Assembly (NCBI RefSeq): GCF_934754915.1
Contig: NZ_CAKVKB010000016.1
Location: forward strand, 1 to 45,516
Length of the DNA stretch: 45,516 nt
Reading direction: 5' to 3'
Source: an uncultured Clostridium sp.
GTDB taxonomy: Bacteria > Bacillota > Clostridia > Clostridiales > Clostridiaceae
The notes under the pieces were generated by a model that saw only the letters and a program-made list of their open reading frames with translations, was not told where the DNA came from and ran no database searches. Position 1 is the first letter of the stretch. Each line of letters opens with the position of its first letter. A program made the position numbers and the translations under genes. Below, piece after piece: positions 25,889 to 34,723 of this stretch.

Positions 25889-26983
25889 TTATCCATTTAA
25901 TATTTCAGCAATAACCCTTGCCATACATTGTGCTGTAACTTTTGATTCTTCTGGCGTATTTGTGTGGGAGCCTATTTCAATAAGAACACATCCATCACCT
26001 TTACTTTGATTAAAAGCATTTTTTCCTCTATTATATGTGTGAATCTTTCTTGTCAGACCTGGAAAAAGTTCATCTGTTTTGTTAAATATCTTTTCTGTCA
26101 TTTCTTTATTTTTTTCATATCGAGTACTATTTTTTGCATTTACAAACATAACCTTCGATGCACTCATTCCACACACTTGTGCTGTCGTTGCAGCTTTATT
26201 ATCAACTGAATCTCTATGAAGGTCTATTATGATTTTAAACTCTCCATACTTATTTAAATAATAGTCAACCGTTTCTGCTGACCTCTTATAACTATCATCA
26301 TAAGATTCACAGTGATTTGTTTTATCATGAATTACAGATATTCCATAATTATATCTAAGTTCATTTTCAAGTACATCACCAACCCCAACTACATTTGTTT
26401 CTTCGTTCAAACTGTCAGGATATTGAGCATTGTAATTTTCACTTGTATGAGTATGATAGATGAGAATTTCTGGTTTTGAATCATCAAGAGTTTTCTTTAA
26501 GGCAGGATTATATATCTCATTATTTGTAGCGCCGCTTCCATAATCCTGTTTCATAATACTATCTTCACTTATCTCAAATTGATTATACAAAAAAATATTT
26601 TTATCTTTTATTTTATCTGAGGTTTGCTCATAATCAAAATTAAAATTCTTAATTAAACTTAATTCATTACATAACACTTTTTCATAGGTCATATTTTTCA
26701 TTCCCAATGCTTCCAAACAAACATTGCTTATAGAAAGTTTATTTTCTGTATAGCTTCCTTCATCATATATTTCATTTTCCACTATTGGCAGACATATATT
26801 CAAAAGCTGTACATACACAAATGCTCCACGTTCTTTATTATCTTTCAGCACACCTATAACACGTATAAAAAATATACTTGCCAGTATCATCAAGACAATT
26901 AATCCGGCATTAGTTCTTGATTTTCTTTTTAAATTCCTTTGTGAATTCCCCCTTTTTCCTGTAAATCCAGTGTATACCACCAC
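25889..26983 (-). CDS. spoIIP: Stage II sporulation protein P
   Basis: Peptidoglycan amidase/endopeptidase that works with SpoIID (and SpoIIM) to drive engulfment of the forespore. 364 residues: basic N-terminus, one transmembrane anchor (about 27-46, AGLIVLMILASIFFIRV), and an external amidase_3-like domain with zinc-site motifs IYHTHTSENY, IDLHRDSVD and a Glu in CVLIEIGSHTNT. Start is a GTG at 26983, or the GTG right after it, behind a GGGGGG run. It follows gpr by 90 bases. Confidence 0.94.
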   Translation of the reverse strand: MVVYTGFTGKRGNSQRNLKRKSRTNAGLIVLMILASIFFIRVIGVLKDNKERGAFVYVQLLNICLPIVENEIYDEGSYTENKLSISNVCLEALGMKNMTYEKVLCNELSLIKNFNFDYEQTSDKIKDKNIFLYNQFEISEDSIMKQDYGSGATNNEIYNPALKKTLDDSKPEILIYHTHTSENYNAQYPDSLNEETNVVGVGDVLENELRYNYGISVIHDKTNHCESYDDSYKRSAETVDYYLNKYGEFKIIIDLHRDSVDNKAATTAQVCGMSASKVMFVNAKNSTRYEKNKEMTEKIFNKTDELFPGLTRKIHTYNRGKNAFNQSKGDGCVLIEIGSHTNTPEESKVTAQCMARVIAEILNG

Positions 26984-27073
26984 AATCCCCCCAGTTCAAT
27001 ACAACAATGATTACTGATGATACTTATTCATTTTACTCTAATATTTATATTAATCATTTTACATAATTATTCC

Positions 27074-28060
27074 TTAATTCATAAATTTATTTATATCTTC
27101 CATATCCATATTAGGCTGAACTGCCATATTTATTCCATTTGAAATTATTTTAGCAAGAGATTCTATTGTAAGATCAATATCTTTAGGAGTTACTATCATT
27201 TCTCCCAATTCTTTAGAAGATAAAACATCTCTTATAAGTAAATTTTTTTCGTTTTTATCTAATGAATTGAGCATTTTATAAAAATCATTTCCACTTGATG
27301 AACCAGCAATCAACGAATCCACTACCATATCAATGGTATCACTTGCTATTGTAACTGCATCCACAACAGTAGGAACTCCTATTGCTATAACTTTTACTCC
27401 AAGATTTTCTTCATTTATCTGCTTTCTATTGTTTCCAACACCAGCACCTGGAGATATTCCAGTATCACTTATCTGTATTGTTGTATTTACCCTTTCTACT
27501 CTTCTTGCAGCTAAAGCATCTATACAAATTACAACATCTGGCTTAACTCTTTCAACAGTTCCCTTTATTATTTCCACTGTTTCTACACCTGTCACTCCAA
27601 GAACCCCTGGAGCAATAGAACATATAGGTCTTACCGAATCATCCATCACATCTGGCATTACTGTTTTCAGATGTCTTGTAACCATTATACCTTCTGTCAC
27701 CTTAGGTCCAAGAGCATCAGGAGTTACTTTCCAATTTCCAAGCCCTACTACAAGAATGGTCTTTTCCACATCTATTTTTTTCACCATTCTACCAAGAACT
27801 TCTGCAACAACCTGTGATACCCTATCCATAGTATCTCCATCATAAGCTGTAAAACTTGGTATATCAATAGTCACATAATTTCCTTTTGGTTTTCCAATTT
27901 TTTCTGATCCATTTTCATTTTTAATTCTTACTGTTGTTACTTTTATATCATTTTCAACTTCATTAATAACTTCGATTCCATCTATGTCCTTTTCTTTCTT
28001 ATGTTCTTCATCATACATTTCCTTTGCTTCAAGAGCTAAATCGGTTCTTACATTTATCAT
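27074..28060 (-). CDS. gpr: Germination protease GPR
   Basis: Aspartic-like protease that starts breakdown of small acid-soluble spore proteins at germination. It is made as a zymogen in the forespore. 328 residues with the propeptide start MINVRTDLALEA. Core blocks are VVGLGNWKVTPDALGP, SIAPGVLGVTGVET, VICIDALAARR and SDTGISPGAGVGNNR, carrying the family Asp residues. I chose the ATG at 28060 (GAGGAG seven bases upstream, family N-terminus) over a frame to 28075. No convincing sigma-G promoter was found upstream. Confidence 0.95.
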   Translation of the reverse strand: MINVRTDLALEAKEMYDEEHKKEKDIDGIEVINEVENDIKVTTVRIKNENGSEKIGKPKGNYVTIDIPSFTAYDGDTMDRVSQVVAEVLGRMVKKIDVEKTILVVGLGNWKVTPDALGPKVTEGIMVTRHLKTVMPDVMDDSVRPICSIAPGVLGVTGVETVEIIKGTVERVKPDVVICIDALAARRVERVNTTIQISDTGISPGAGVGNNRKQINEENLGVKVIAIGVPTVVDAVTIASDTIDMVVDSLIAGSSSGNDFYKMLNSLDKNEKNLLIRDVLSSKELGEMIVTPKDIDLTIESLAKIISNGINMAVQPNMDMEDINKFMN

Positions 28061-28110
28061 AAATACACTCCTCACTTCAGTATTTCTCCATACTCAATAT
28101 GTGTTTTTTA

Positions 28111-28255
28111 TTATATGAGGATATTTTATAATTATAATTTCATATAATTCAAATAAATAAAATATATACTTATTTGTATCACACTATATATTGAATCACT
28201 TTCAATTTTTATACTAATATGAAACCTCCTCATATCTATATATTCCAATAATAAT
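28111..28255 (+). repeat. Palindromic repeat module, copy 3 (diverged)
   Basis: AT-rich block that begins ATATGAGGATATT and ends with TCCTCATAT, then CTATATATTCCAATAATAA. It shares the TTATACTAATATGAAACC-type segment with 11240-11265 and directly precedes a 72-bp core copy. Confidence 0.4.
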
Positions 28256-28260
28256 ACTTA

Positions 28261-28332
28261 AAGAAATCTTGAAGAGATTTCACCCTTCATTATCAATTGT
28301 CTATTGTACATTGTTAATTAAAATATATATTA
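28261..28332 (+). repeat. 72-bp dispersed intergenic repeat, copy 3
   Basis: AAGAAATCTTGAAGAGATTT, ACCCTTCATTATCAATTG, then TTGTACATTGTTAATT and ATATATATTA. Located in the divergent region between gpr and rpsT, upstream of the rpsT promoter. Confidence 0.8.
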
Positions 28333-28366
28333 AATCTATTTTTTCCTTTATCTATTAATTTAATAC

Positions 28367-28395
28367 TTGAATTACATAACTTCTGATGTTATAAT
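28367..28395 (+). promoter_or_regulatory. Sigma-A promoter for rpsT
   Basis: TTGAAT, 17 bases, perfect TATAAT. The only plus-strand promoter recognised. It produces a leader of about 80 nucleotides. Confidence 0.8.
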
Positions 28396-28424
28396 TAGGT
28401 TTGTTGAATATGAACTCGTACGCA

Positions 28425-28476
28425 GATTTCCCCAAAAAACTGCAAGAGACCCTATAAAAATCTAAGGGGGTGAATT
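28425..28476 (+). promoter_or_regulatory. rpsT leader stem hiding the ribosome binding site
   Basis: GATTTCCCC (28425-28433) can pair with GGGGTGAATT (28467-28476), nine pairs with one bulged U and G-U closures, covering the GGGGG Shine-Dalgarno. S20 is known to regulate its own synthesis in Escherichia coli; a similar device here is inference. Confidence 0.5.
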
Positions 28477-28480
28477 AAGA

Positions 28481-28744
28481 ATGGCAAATATAAAATCAGC
28501 AAAGAAGAGAATAAAAGTTACTGAAGTTAAGACTTTAAAGAATAGAATGATAAAATCTGCTTTAAAGACTGTTATAAAGAAGTTTGAAGCTGCTGTTGAA
28601 GCTAAGAACGCTGAAGAAGCTAAAGCTTTATATACATCAGTAGTTAAGTCATTAGACATGGCTGCTTCTAAGGGAGTTGTTCACAAGAACATGGCTGCTA
28701 GAAAGAAATCAAGATTAGCTGCTAAGTTAAACGCTATGGCATAA
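28481..28744 (+). CDS. rpsT: 30S ribosomal protein S20
   Basis: An 87-residue, very Lys/Ala-rich helical protein that binds 16S rRNA. Translation begins MANIKSAKKRIKVTEVKTLK, typical of S20, and ends KSRLAAKLNAMA. It is the only plus-strand gene in the window, with its own promoter, a structured leader and a terminator, so it is a single-gene unit lying convergent to holA and divergent from gpr. Confidence 0.98.
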   Translation: MANIKSAKKRIKVTEVKTLKNRMIKSALKTVIKKFEAAVEAKNAEEAKALYTSVVKSLDMAASKGVVHKNMAARKKSRLAAKLNAMA

Positions 28745-28750
28745 TCTGAT

Positions 28751-28779
28751 AACCCACCGTATGAGGTGGGTATTTTTTT
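28751..28779 (+). terminator. Terminator after rpsT
   Basis: ACCCACC (28752-28758) with GGTGGGT (28765-28771) and a run of seven T. Confidence 0.9.
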
Positions 28780-28783
28780 ATAT

Positions 28784-28816
28784 AAAAAAAGAAATAGAGA
28801 TTTTTCCTATTTCTTC
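28784..28816 (-). terminator. Terminator after holA
   Basis: Stem AAGAAATAG (minus strand, 28807-28815) with CTATTTCTT (28789-28797), then a T run on the minus strand. The stem contains the holA stop codon. Confidence 0.75.
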
Positions 28817-29841
28817 ACTGTAAGAGTATTTATAAGCATAAACTCCATTTCCATATCTTTATCTGCACCCGAAGATTTCATCTTTGTTTCAGATGTCACA
28901 CATAATTTAACAAGTTCACACAACTGTTTTTCTGTAAATCTGCTGCTTTGAGCCATAAGTTTCTCACAAACAAACTGTGGCAGTCTATATTGTGATATAA
29001 ATTGCTGTACCCTTTTTCCTTGAGACATTCCTATCTTTATTTCATACAACCTTGAAAAATGTTTTCCAACTGCATTTACAATAAGCATATGCTGATCTGA
29101 TTTATATAAGATTTCTCTCATAACATCTATTGCTTTGTCAATTTTCCTTGACGCTATAAGTTCAACAAGATCAAAAATATCTTCTTCGCTGGAACTAGAT
29201 ATAAGAACATCTATATCTGTTTTTTTTATATCACGTCCCTGACAATAAGATACAAGCTTATCCGCTTCTCTTTTTATAATATCAAAATTATTCTGAACTT
29301 TATCACAAAAATATGCCAATTCAGTCCTTCCTATAGTTTTATCTCTTTCCTTAAAAACTTCTCCAACTTTTCTTATATATCTATCTCTCTTTAATTTATC
29401 ACAAAAGACAACAGGAATATATTTTTCTATAGGCATCAATTTCTTATTTTTATTTGGCTTATCTCTCTTATCTCTACACAAATAATACATTATTAGAATT
29501 GTATATGGAGGCATATCTGAAATATATTTTTTCAGTTCATTGTATATCTTTGTTCCTGATGAATCACATTTATCCTGAAGAAAATTTGCCCTGTAAACCA
29601 AAACAACTTTTTTTTCTGCCATAAAAGGCATAGTCTCACAAGCATTCATAATATCATCAAAAGTTGTATTCATTCCATCTATCTTTATAAAATTAAGTTC
29701 TTTAAATTCTTCAGCAATTTCCTTTTTCACTATAATATCTATTCCGTCTTTTATAAGTTCCTCATCTAATCCACAAAATATATATCCATTTTTTAAATTT
29801 CCTTTTTCTATATCCTTTTCATAAACTTCATAATTAATCAA
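28807..29841 (-). CDS. holA: DNA polymerase III subunit delta
   Basis: Clamp-loader subunit that opens the beta clamp. 344 residues with an AAA+-like fold lacking nucleotide-binding motifs, as is normal for delta. N-terminal part YIFCGLDEELIKDGIDII; middle ACETMPFMAEKKVVLVYRAN; C-terminal helical collar domain DIFDLVELIASRKIDKAIDV. Last gene of the P-ATPase-comEC-holA group, 73 bases after comEC. Confidence 0.93.
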   Translation of the reverse strand: MINYEVYEKDIEKGNLKNGYIFCGLDEELIKDGIDIIVKKEIAEEFKELNFIKIDGMNTTFDDIMNACETMPFMAEKKVVLVYRANFLQDKCDSSGTKIYNELKKYISDMPPYTILIMYYLCRDKRDKPNKNKKLMPIEKYIPVVFCDKLKRDRYIRKVGEVFKERDKTIGRTELAYFCDKVQNNFDIIKREADKLVSYCQGRDIKKTDIDVLISSSSEEDIFDLVELIASRKIDKAIDVMREILYKSDQHMLIVNAVGKHFSRLYEIKIGMSQGKRVQQFISQYRLPQFVCEKLMAQSSRFTEKQLCELVKLCVTSETKMKSSGADKDMEMEFMLINTLTVKK

Positions 29842-29914
29842 TTTAAAATTCCTCTCATGTTTAAATAATCTAATTAGCTATTCAATTTTTTAATTCGTTG
29901 TTTTAATACTCCAG

Positions 29915-31618
29915 TCACGAACAAGTTTCTACTATTTTATCACCAACAATAAAAATTCTGTTATTAGGTCCGTCTTTAAAATTTATTATATCACAACCAT
30001 CATTATAAGTTCCTCTTCCCGAGGTATTTAATATAACTTTTTTATTGCTGAATTTCAAAATATAATCCTTTTTCACAACTTTTAATGAACATATATGTTT
30101 AAAATTTATATTATCTTCTATTGCATAACTTTTCGATGCATTAGAAACCTTAGATAATCTATCTATATCAATTTCTTTTTTAGCAGAAGTTACAAGCACC
30201 CGTTCTCCTCTATATGATATTAACAGTGCTCCTTCTCTATAATACTCTATATTCAATACTGGGCTATACATTGTCACTATAATAACCACTATAGATATTG
30301 CTGGAAGACATATAAACTTTTTATACCCCTTATGAAAAAAATAACAACCTATAATTATCCATAAATAAAAAAATGCAGCATATCTATTTCCATAAAACAT
30401 TGGAAATGACCACATATCCAATTTTACCATAATCCAATCTAATAAATTTATCGCCTTTAAACAGACATAGCTTATAAAATCAAATATTGGTGCTATATTA
30501 TAAACTGGTATTAGTATATTTCCAAGTATAACTATAAAATCTATAAATGGCATTAAAACTAAATTTCCAATTATAAAATTCATTGAAAAATCTTTAAATA
30601 CAATGATTAGATAAGGAAATGTAAAAACTTGTGCACTTAATGTTATACTAAGATTTTCCCTCAACTTTTTAGGAAACTTATACATTTTATAGTTCATATA
30701 TTTATTTAGCAATACTATTCCCAGTGTAGCTAGATAAGATAAATGAAATGAAACTTCAAGTATGCTGTAAGGTCTATATATTAAAAGTATTAATCCTGAT
30801 AATGACAGTGATGACAATGAATTATTATTTTTCTTAAATATTTCTGATCCTATAACACTAACAAGCATTATAAATGCCCTTATACTTGCATGACCACATC
30901 CAGTGAATAATACATATATTCCACAAGTTAAAATTCCAATCTTATTGCCTGCAATTGCTTTTATTACCCCATACACAAGTGCAACATGAAGTCCTGATAC
31001 GGATATGCTATGAATTATACCATAATTTCTCATATTATCTTTATCATCATCATCTATATTTGCAGTATCTCCAAATGCCATAGAAGCTATTAATCCTGCT
31101 TTTCTTGTACCTATATTTTCTTTAAGTCTTAAAAATATATTATTCTTAAATTCATAGAGCCTGCTTAAAAAATCATCATTTAATTCTTCAATGTCACAAT
31201 TTTCAATCCTTCCTACTACACCTTTATATTTATCAGTTTCATACTTTATAACCCCTTTAATGTTATATCTGCTTCCACAGATAAATTCATAGTCGGAATC
31301 TACACATACATTTCTCCCTTTGATACTTCCAATGACCTCATAATCATTTATTTTAACAATTCTTATATCACCTTCAATAATAGGAGGAACATTATAATAT
31401 AAAACATTTATATATAAACCTGCTGCAAAAAATATACTTATAAACAGAGCAAACTTTACTCCAAAATAAAAAAATATGTATATGAAAAAAAGGACTGCAA
31501 TCAAAATTGCAAGTCCATTGAAATCATCATATATTCCATAGCTTATACAGCTTACTGCAACAGCTCCAAAAATATATATTACAGGGCTGCTTACATTTTC
31601 AATATTTTTAAATGACAT
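29915..31618 (-). CDS. comEC: ComEC/Rec2-family DNA channel protein, short form
   Basis: Polytopic membrane protein of 567 residues. An N-terminal OB-like external domain (about 60-150) precedes the competence domain with the hallmark IIHSISVSGLHVALVYG and SFHLSYLATLGIVLL, and about ten hydrophobic helices. Full ComEC proteins (about 750 residues) end with a metallo-beta-lactamase domain. Here the last helix is followed by only about 120 residues with no HxHxDH motif. In competent bacteria the protein carries one DNA strand into the cell. Start has GAGGTGAG and lies 4 bases after the P-ATPase stop, so they are probably translated together. Confidence 0.88.
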   Translation of the reverse strand: MSFKNIENVSSPVIYIFGAVAVSCISYGIYDDFNGLAILIAVLFFIYIFFYFGVKFALFISIFFAAGLYINVLYYNVPPIIEGDIRIVKINDYEVIGSIKGRNVCVDSDYEFICGSRYNIKGVIKYETDKYKGVVGRIENCDIEELNDDFLSRLYEFKNNIFLRLKENIGTRKAGLIASMAFGDTANIDDDDKDNMRNYGIIHSISVSGLHVALVYGVIKAIAGNKIGILTCGIYVLFTGCGHASIRAFIMLVSVIGSEIFKKNNNSLSSLSLSGLILLIYRPYSILEVSFHLSYLATLGIVLLNKYMNYKMYKFPKKLRENLSITLSAQVFTFPYLIIVFKDFSMNFIIGNLVLMPFIDFIVILGNILIPVYNIAPIFDFISYVCLKAINLLDWIMVKLDMWSFPMFYGNRYAAFFYLWIIIGCYFFHKGYKKFICLPAISIVVIIVTMYSPVLNIEYYREGALLISYRGERVLVTSAKKEIDIDRLSKVSNASKSYAIEDNINFKHICSLKVVKKDYILKFSNKKVILNTSGRGTYNDGCDIINFKDGPNNRIFIVGDKIVETCS

Positions 31619-31622
31619 GAAC

Positions 31623-34145
31623 TCACCTCATTAAAGAGTCTTGCCATTTTTTACATAAAATTTCAAATACTAAGAAAAATATTACAGAAAACCCTAATTC
31701 AATAGCTATTATATCCCTTATACGAACGTCATTCATAAATATTATTACTGAAACAGATACAAACAAAATGAGTAATGATATTAAAAACATAATAAGTGCA
31801 TTAGACATTTTTCTAATTGAAACTTGATTATTAAACATTACAAAAAGAATAGTTCCTATTGATAAAATAACAAGGGAAATAATTGAAGATTCCTTTCCTT
31901 CAGAACCATATAATGCTATGGATGCAGTCACACTCATTATGATACTTCTCAAAATCATGGTATTTAGAGATATCTTCCTTCCCTTCTCGCTTAAAACAAC
32001 CATTAAAAGCAATGGTATAGATAATATTCCATTTATAGTTGCCACATCCCATGAATCTAAGCTATTTCCTTGTCCAATGCATGTATTAGTTAATATAATA
32101 ATCATTTCTGACAACAGAATCATAAAATATGTTTTAAAAACTCTTTCAATATTATCGTGAAACATCTTTGCAAATTTTCTTAACTTTATAAATCCATCAA
32201 GATAATTTTTTCCAATATATACATCACTGATTCTTTTTACAACATTTGATGCCCCTTCTTTTGATATTCCAACATTAGATAAATTCAATGCTGGAAGATC
32301 TCCAAGAACTTCTCCTGTACAAGCAACCTTATGTCCATCTTTTATAAATAATGACACTATTTTTGATTTTATTTCTGGAGTGACTCTACAAAATACTCTT
32401 ACTCTGCATAAAAGCTCTTTTAATTCACTCTCATTAAGCGAATCCATTTCTATTCCTGCCACAACTTGATTCTTACTCTTTGCAACATTAGCTTTTGCTG
32501 CATTTGTCATAGCACTTAATTTACTTTCTTCTGTAAATATTATTGGAAGAAGGGACTTATCTCTAATCTTGTTTATGCTTCTTTCTAGATTATCTTCTAA
32601 TGGGTTTTCCATCCCCATTATTCCTACAAAAACCATATTACTTTCTATATTCTCTGATTTTGATGGCTCATAATTAAAATTTCTATAAGCAAATCCTTCT
32701 GTTATCATTCCTTCAATTGACATATTCATATCAATTTTCTTTATTTCAGAACGTATTTCATCTGTAAGTTCTCTTTCTATTCCATTAACCATAAAATGTG
32801 TACATATATCCAAAACTGCATCAACATTTCCTCTTGAATTGGCTCTATATCCTCTACTAAATCTAGTTACTACTGTCTGAAATCTCTTATCTTCATCCAT
32901 TGGAATATCTATAACTCTCGTATTTCTTGAATCAATTGAATGCTTATATATTTTTTTCCTAGCTGCATACTTTAAGAAAGCAATTTCATCTAATTCTCCT
33001 ACATTATTTTCACTTCCTGCATCATATACTCCATTGTTACATATAAGCGAGATTTCCACTATCCTATCAAAAGTTATTTCCTTAACATATGGATCATCCG
33101 TAGATATTATATCATTATTTATATAAATTTTTTTAACTTCCATTTCCTTTTTACTTATAGAACCAACCTTGTCCAAAAATAATATACTAACATCTTTTAT
33201 CAAATTAAAAATAGAAAAATTAACTATATGTATGTCGTCTTCTTCAAATCTCTTAATTATACTTTTAGCTGTTATTGCCTGAATTAAAAATACTGGAAAA
33301 CATCCTATTGAAAATACAGCAGTTGCTGCATATGTATTTGCTATATCAGAACCTGAAATAATTGCATATATGCAAAATAATATTACAAAACCAAAATAAG
33401 CAAAAAAATATTTTCCAATATATTCATTAATCATACTTCCAAAATTATGTTTTCTAGTACTTGAATAAATCATCATAGAAAGCAATCTACCAAGCTGTGA
33501 TGACGATCCTGTTGCTATGACAACTCCAGTTCCATCACCATTTTTTATTTCTGTCCCCTTAAATAAAAGATTATTCATTTCTTTAAGCTTTGTAACTCTT
33601 CCTATAATTTTCTCAGAATATTTTTTTGTATAAACTTCTTCTCCTGTTATAGCTTTTTCATTAACCATTAGATTATTTGCTTCTATTATTCTTAAATCAG
33701 CTGGAACTATAGTTCCATTACCAACTTTAACTATATCTCCAACGACTAATTCTTCACTATTTACAGTTCTCTGTATCCCATTTCTAATCACAACAGCCTT
33801 ATCATTTTCAAGACTTGATAATTTATTTATATCTCTATCTCTATTTACTGAATGAAGAATTAACACTATCAAATTTAAAGCAAACATTCCAATAGTTATA
33901 AATGCACATACATTACTTTTTAAATAAAACAACATTATTATTGCAATAATATAAATTATAATGTATTTCTCCTTAAAAACATTTAATATTTTCATATAAA
34001 GTTTGCTTGAACTTGGTACACTTACTTTATTCAATCCGTTTTTCTTCTGTAAAGCTAGACATCTTTGTTCATCAAGTCCCTGTATATAATCACTGTTAAG
34101 AAGTTCAACAATTCTATTCCAGGTATTATTACAATATCTCTCCAA
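31623..34145 (-). CDS. Degenerate P-type (P2-like) cation ATPase homologue
   Basis: An 840-residue membrane protein with the full P-type layout: cation-ATPase N-domain (1-55), two helices, actuator domain with TGE (168-170), helices 3-4, P and N domains (about 320-650), and C-terminal helices. The signature residues are altered: DKTGT reads DKVGS (Asp325 kept), TGD reads TEE (538-540), KGAPE reads RGNVD, PEGLP reads GCFPV, and TGDGxND reads TGEVLGD (610-616). The hinge RVTPEIKSKIV is intact. It may be a poor or dead pump with a sensory or structural role. Start is a TTG with GGGGGA nine bases upstream. It precedes comEC by 4 bases. Confidence 0.85.
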   Translation of the reverse strand: MERYCNNTWNRIVELLNSDYIQGLDEQRCLALQKKNGLNKVSVPSSSKLYMKILNVFKEKYIIIYIIAIIMLFYLKSNVCAFITIGMFALNLIVLILHSVNRDRDINKLSSLENDKAVVIRNGIQRTVNSEELVVGDIVKVGNGTIVPADLRIIEANNLMVNEKAITGEEVYTKKYSEKIIGRVTKLKEMNNLLFKGTEIKNGDGTGVVIATGSSSQLGRLLSMMIYSSTRKHNFGSMINEYIGKYFFAYFGFVILFCIYAIISGSDIANTYAATAVFSIGCFPVFLIQAITAKSIIKRFEEDDIHIVNFSIFNLIKDVSILFLDKVGSISKKEMEVKKIYINNDIISTDDPYVKEITFDRIVEISLICNNGVYDAGSENNVGELDEIAFLKYAARKKIYKHSIDSRNTRVIDIPMDEDKRFQTVVTRFSRGYRANSRGNVDAVLDICTHFMVNGIERELTDEIRSEIKKIDMNMSIEGMITEGFAYRNFNYEPSKSENIESNMVFVGIMGMENPLEDNLERSINKIRDKSLLPIIFTEESKLSAMTNAAKANVAKSKNQVVAGIEMDSLNESELKELLCRVRVFCRVTPEIKSKIVSLFIKDGHKVACTGEVLGDLPALNLSNVGISKEGASNVVKRISDVYIGKNYLDGFIKLRKFAKMFHDNIERVFKTYFMILLSEMIIILTNTCIGQGNSLDSWDVATINGILSIPLLLMVVLSEKGRKISLNTMILRSIIMSVTASIALYGSEGKESSIISLVILSIGTILFVMFNNQVSIRKMSNALIMFLISLLILFVSVSVIIFMNDVRIRDIIAIELGFSVIFFLVFEILCKKWQDSLMR

Positions 34146-34302
34146 TTGATTCCATCCCCCTATAATCTACTACCAATTATATATTTAATCTAGTAATTCT
34201 ATTATTCTACGTTATAATTTAATAGTTTATAGCACTCCTCTATTTCATACTTTCTTTAATAATTATAAATGCTGTTTAATTAAAAGGCAAAATTTTAATT
34301 TC

Positions 34303-34321
34303 ATAATACTTTTCGTATTAT
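34303..34321 (-). terminator. Weak hairpin after spoVAE
   Basis: ATAATAC/GTATTAT seven-bp stem with a five-base loop, followed on the minus strand by an A/T-rich but not T-only tail. Possible terminator of spoVAD-spoVAE. Confidence 0.35.
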
Positions 34322-34339
34322 TCTCAATTCAATTTATAT

Positions 34340-34696
34340 CTATTTTTTAGTTTTTGGATTAAATATAATAGCCATTAAATATCCAAAAAATATTGCTGCT
34401 GTTATTCCCCCTGCTGCACCTTTTATTCCTCCTGTGAAAGCTCCTAATAAACCTATTTCGTTAACTTCTTTTTTTACAGCTTTAGCCAATGCATTTCCGA
34501 AGCTAGGTAAAGGAACTGTCGCACCCGCTCCACCTATTTCTATCAGCCTATCATATAATCCAAATGCCCCTAAAATCACTCCAATTGTAACAAATGCCAC
34601 TAATATTCTTCCAGCTGTAAGCTTTGTTTTATCAATAAGAATCTGAGCTATAACACATATTAATCCTCCAACTATAAATGCACGTATATAGTCCAT
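34340..34696 (-). CDS. spoVAE: Stage V sporulation protein AE
   Basis: A 118-residue inner spore membrane protein, part of the SpoVA channel that moves dipicolinic acid with calcium into the forespore and out at germination. Three to four hydrophobic segments, with the GGLICVIAQILIDKTKLTAGR start and the conserved GGAGATVPLPSFGNALAKA loop. It closely resembles SpoVAC in layout. Located 27 bases after spoVAD. Confidence 0.92.
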   Translation of the reverse strand: MDYIRAFIVGGLICVIAQILIDKTKLTAGRILVAFVTIGVILGAFGLYDRLIEIGGAGATVPLPSFGNALAKAVKKEVNEIGLLGAFTGGIKGAAGGITAAIFFGYLMAIIFNPKTKK

Positions 34697-34723
34697 TAAC
34701 TATTCACATCCTTACATTTTTTC

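Noticed and set aside
27333..27845. 170-codon plus-strand open frame opposite gpr
   Set aside because: Lies wholly antisense to a clear gpr gene, has no ribosome binding site, and its Ser/Thr/Pro-rich composition is that of a complement of a real gene.
28061..28140. Sigma-G promoter for gpr (CATATTG with an upstream AT-rich box)
   Set aside because: The -10 fits partly, but no GnATR box lies 17-18 bases upstream.
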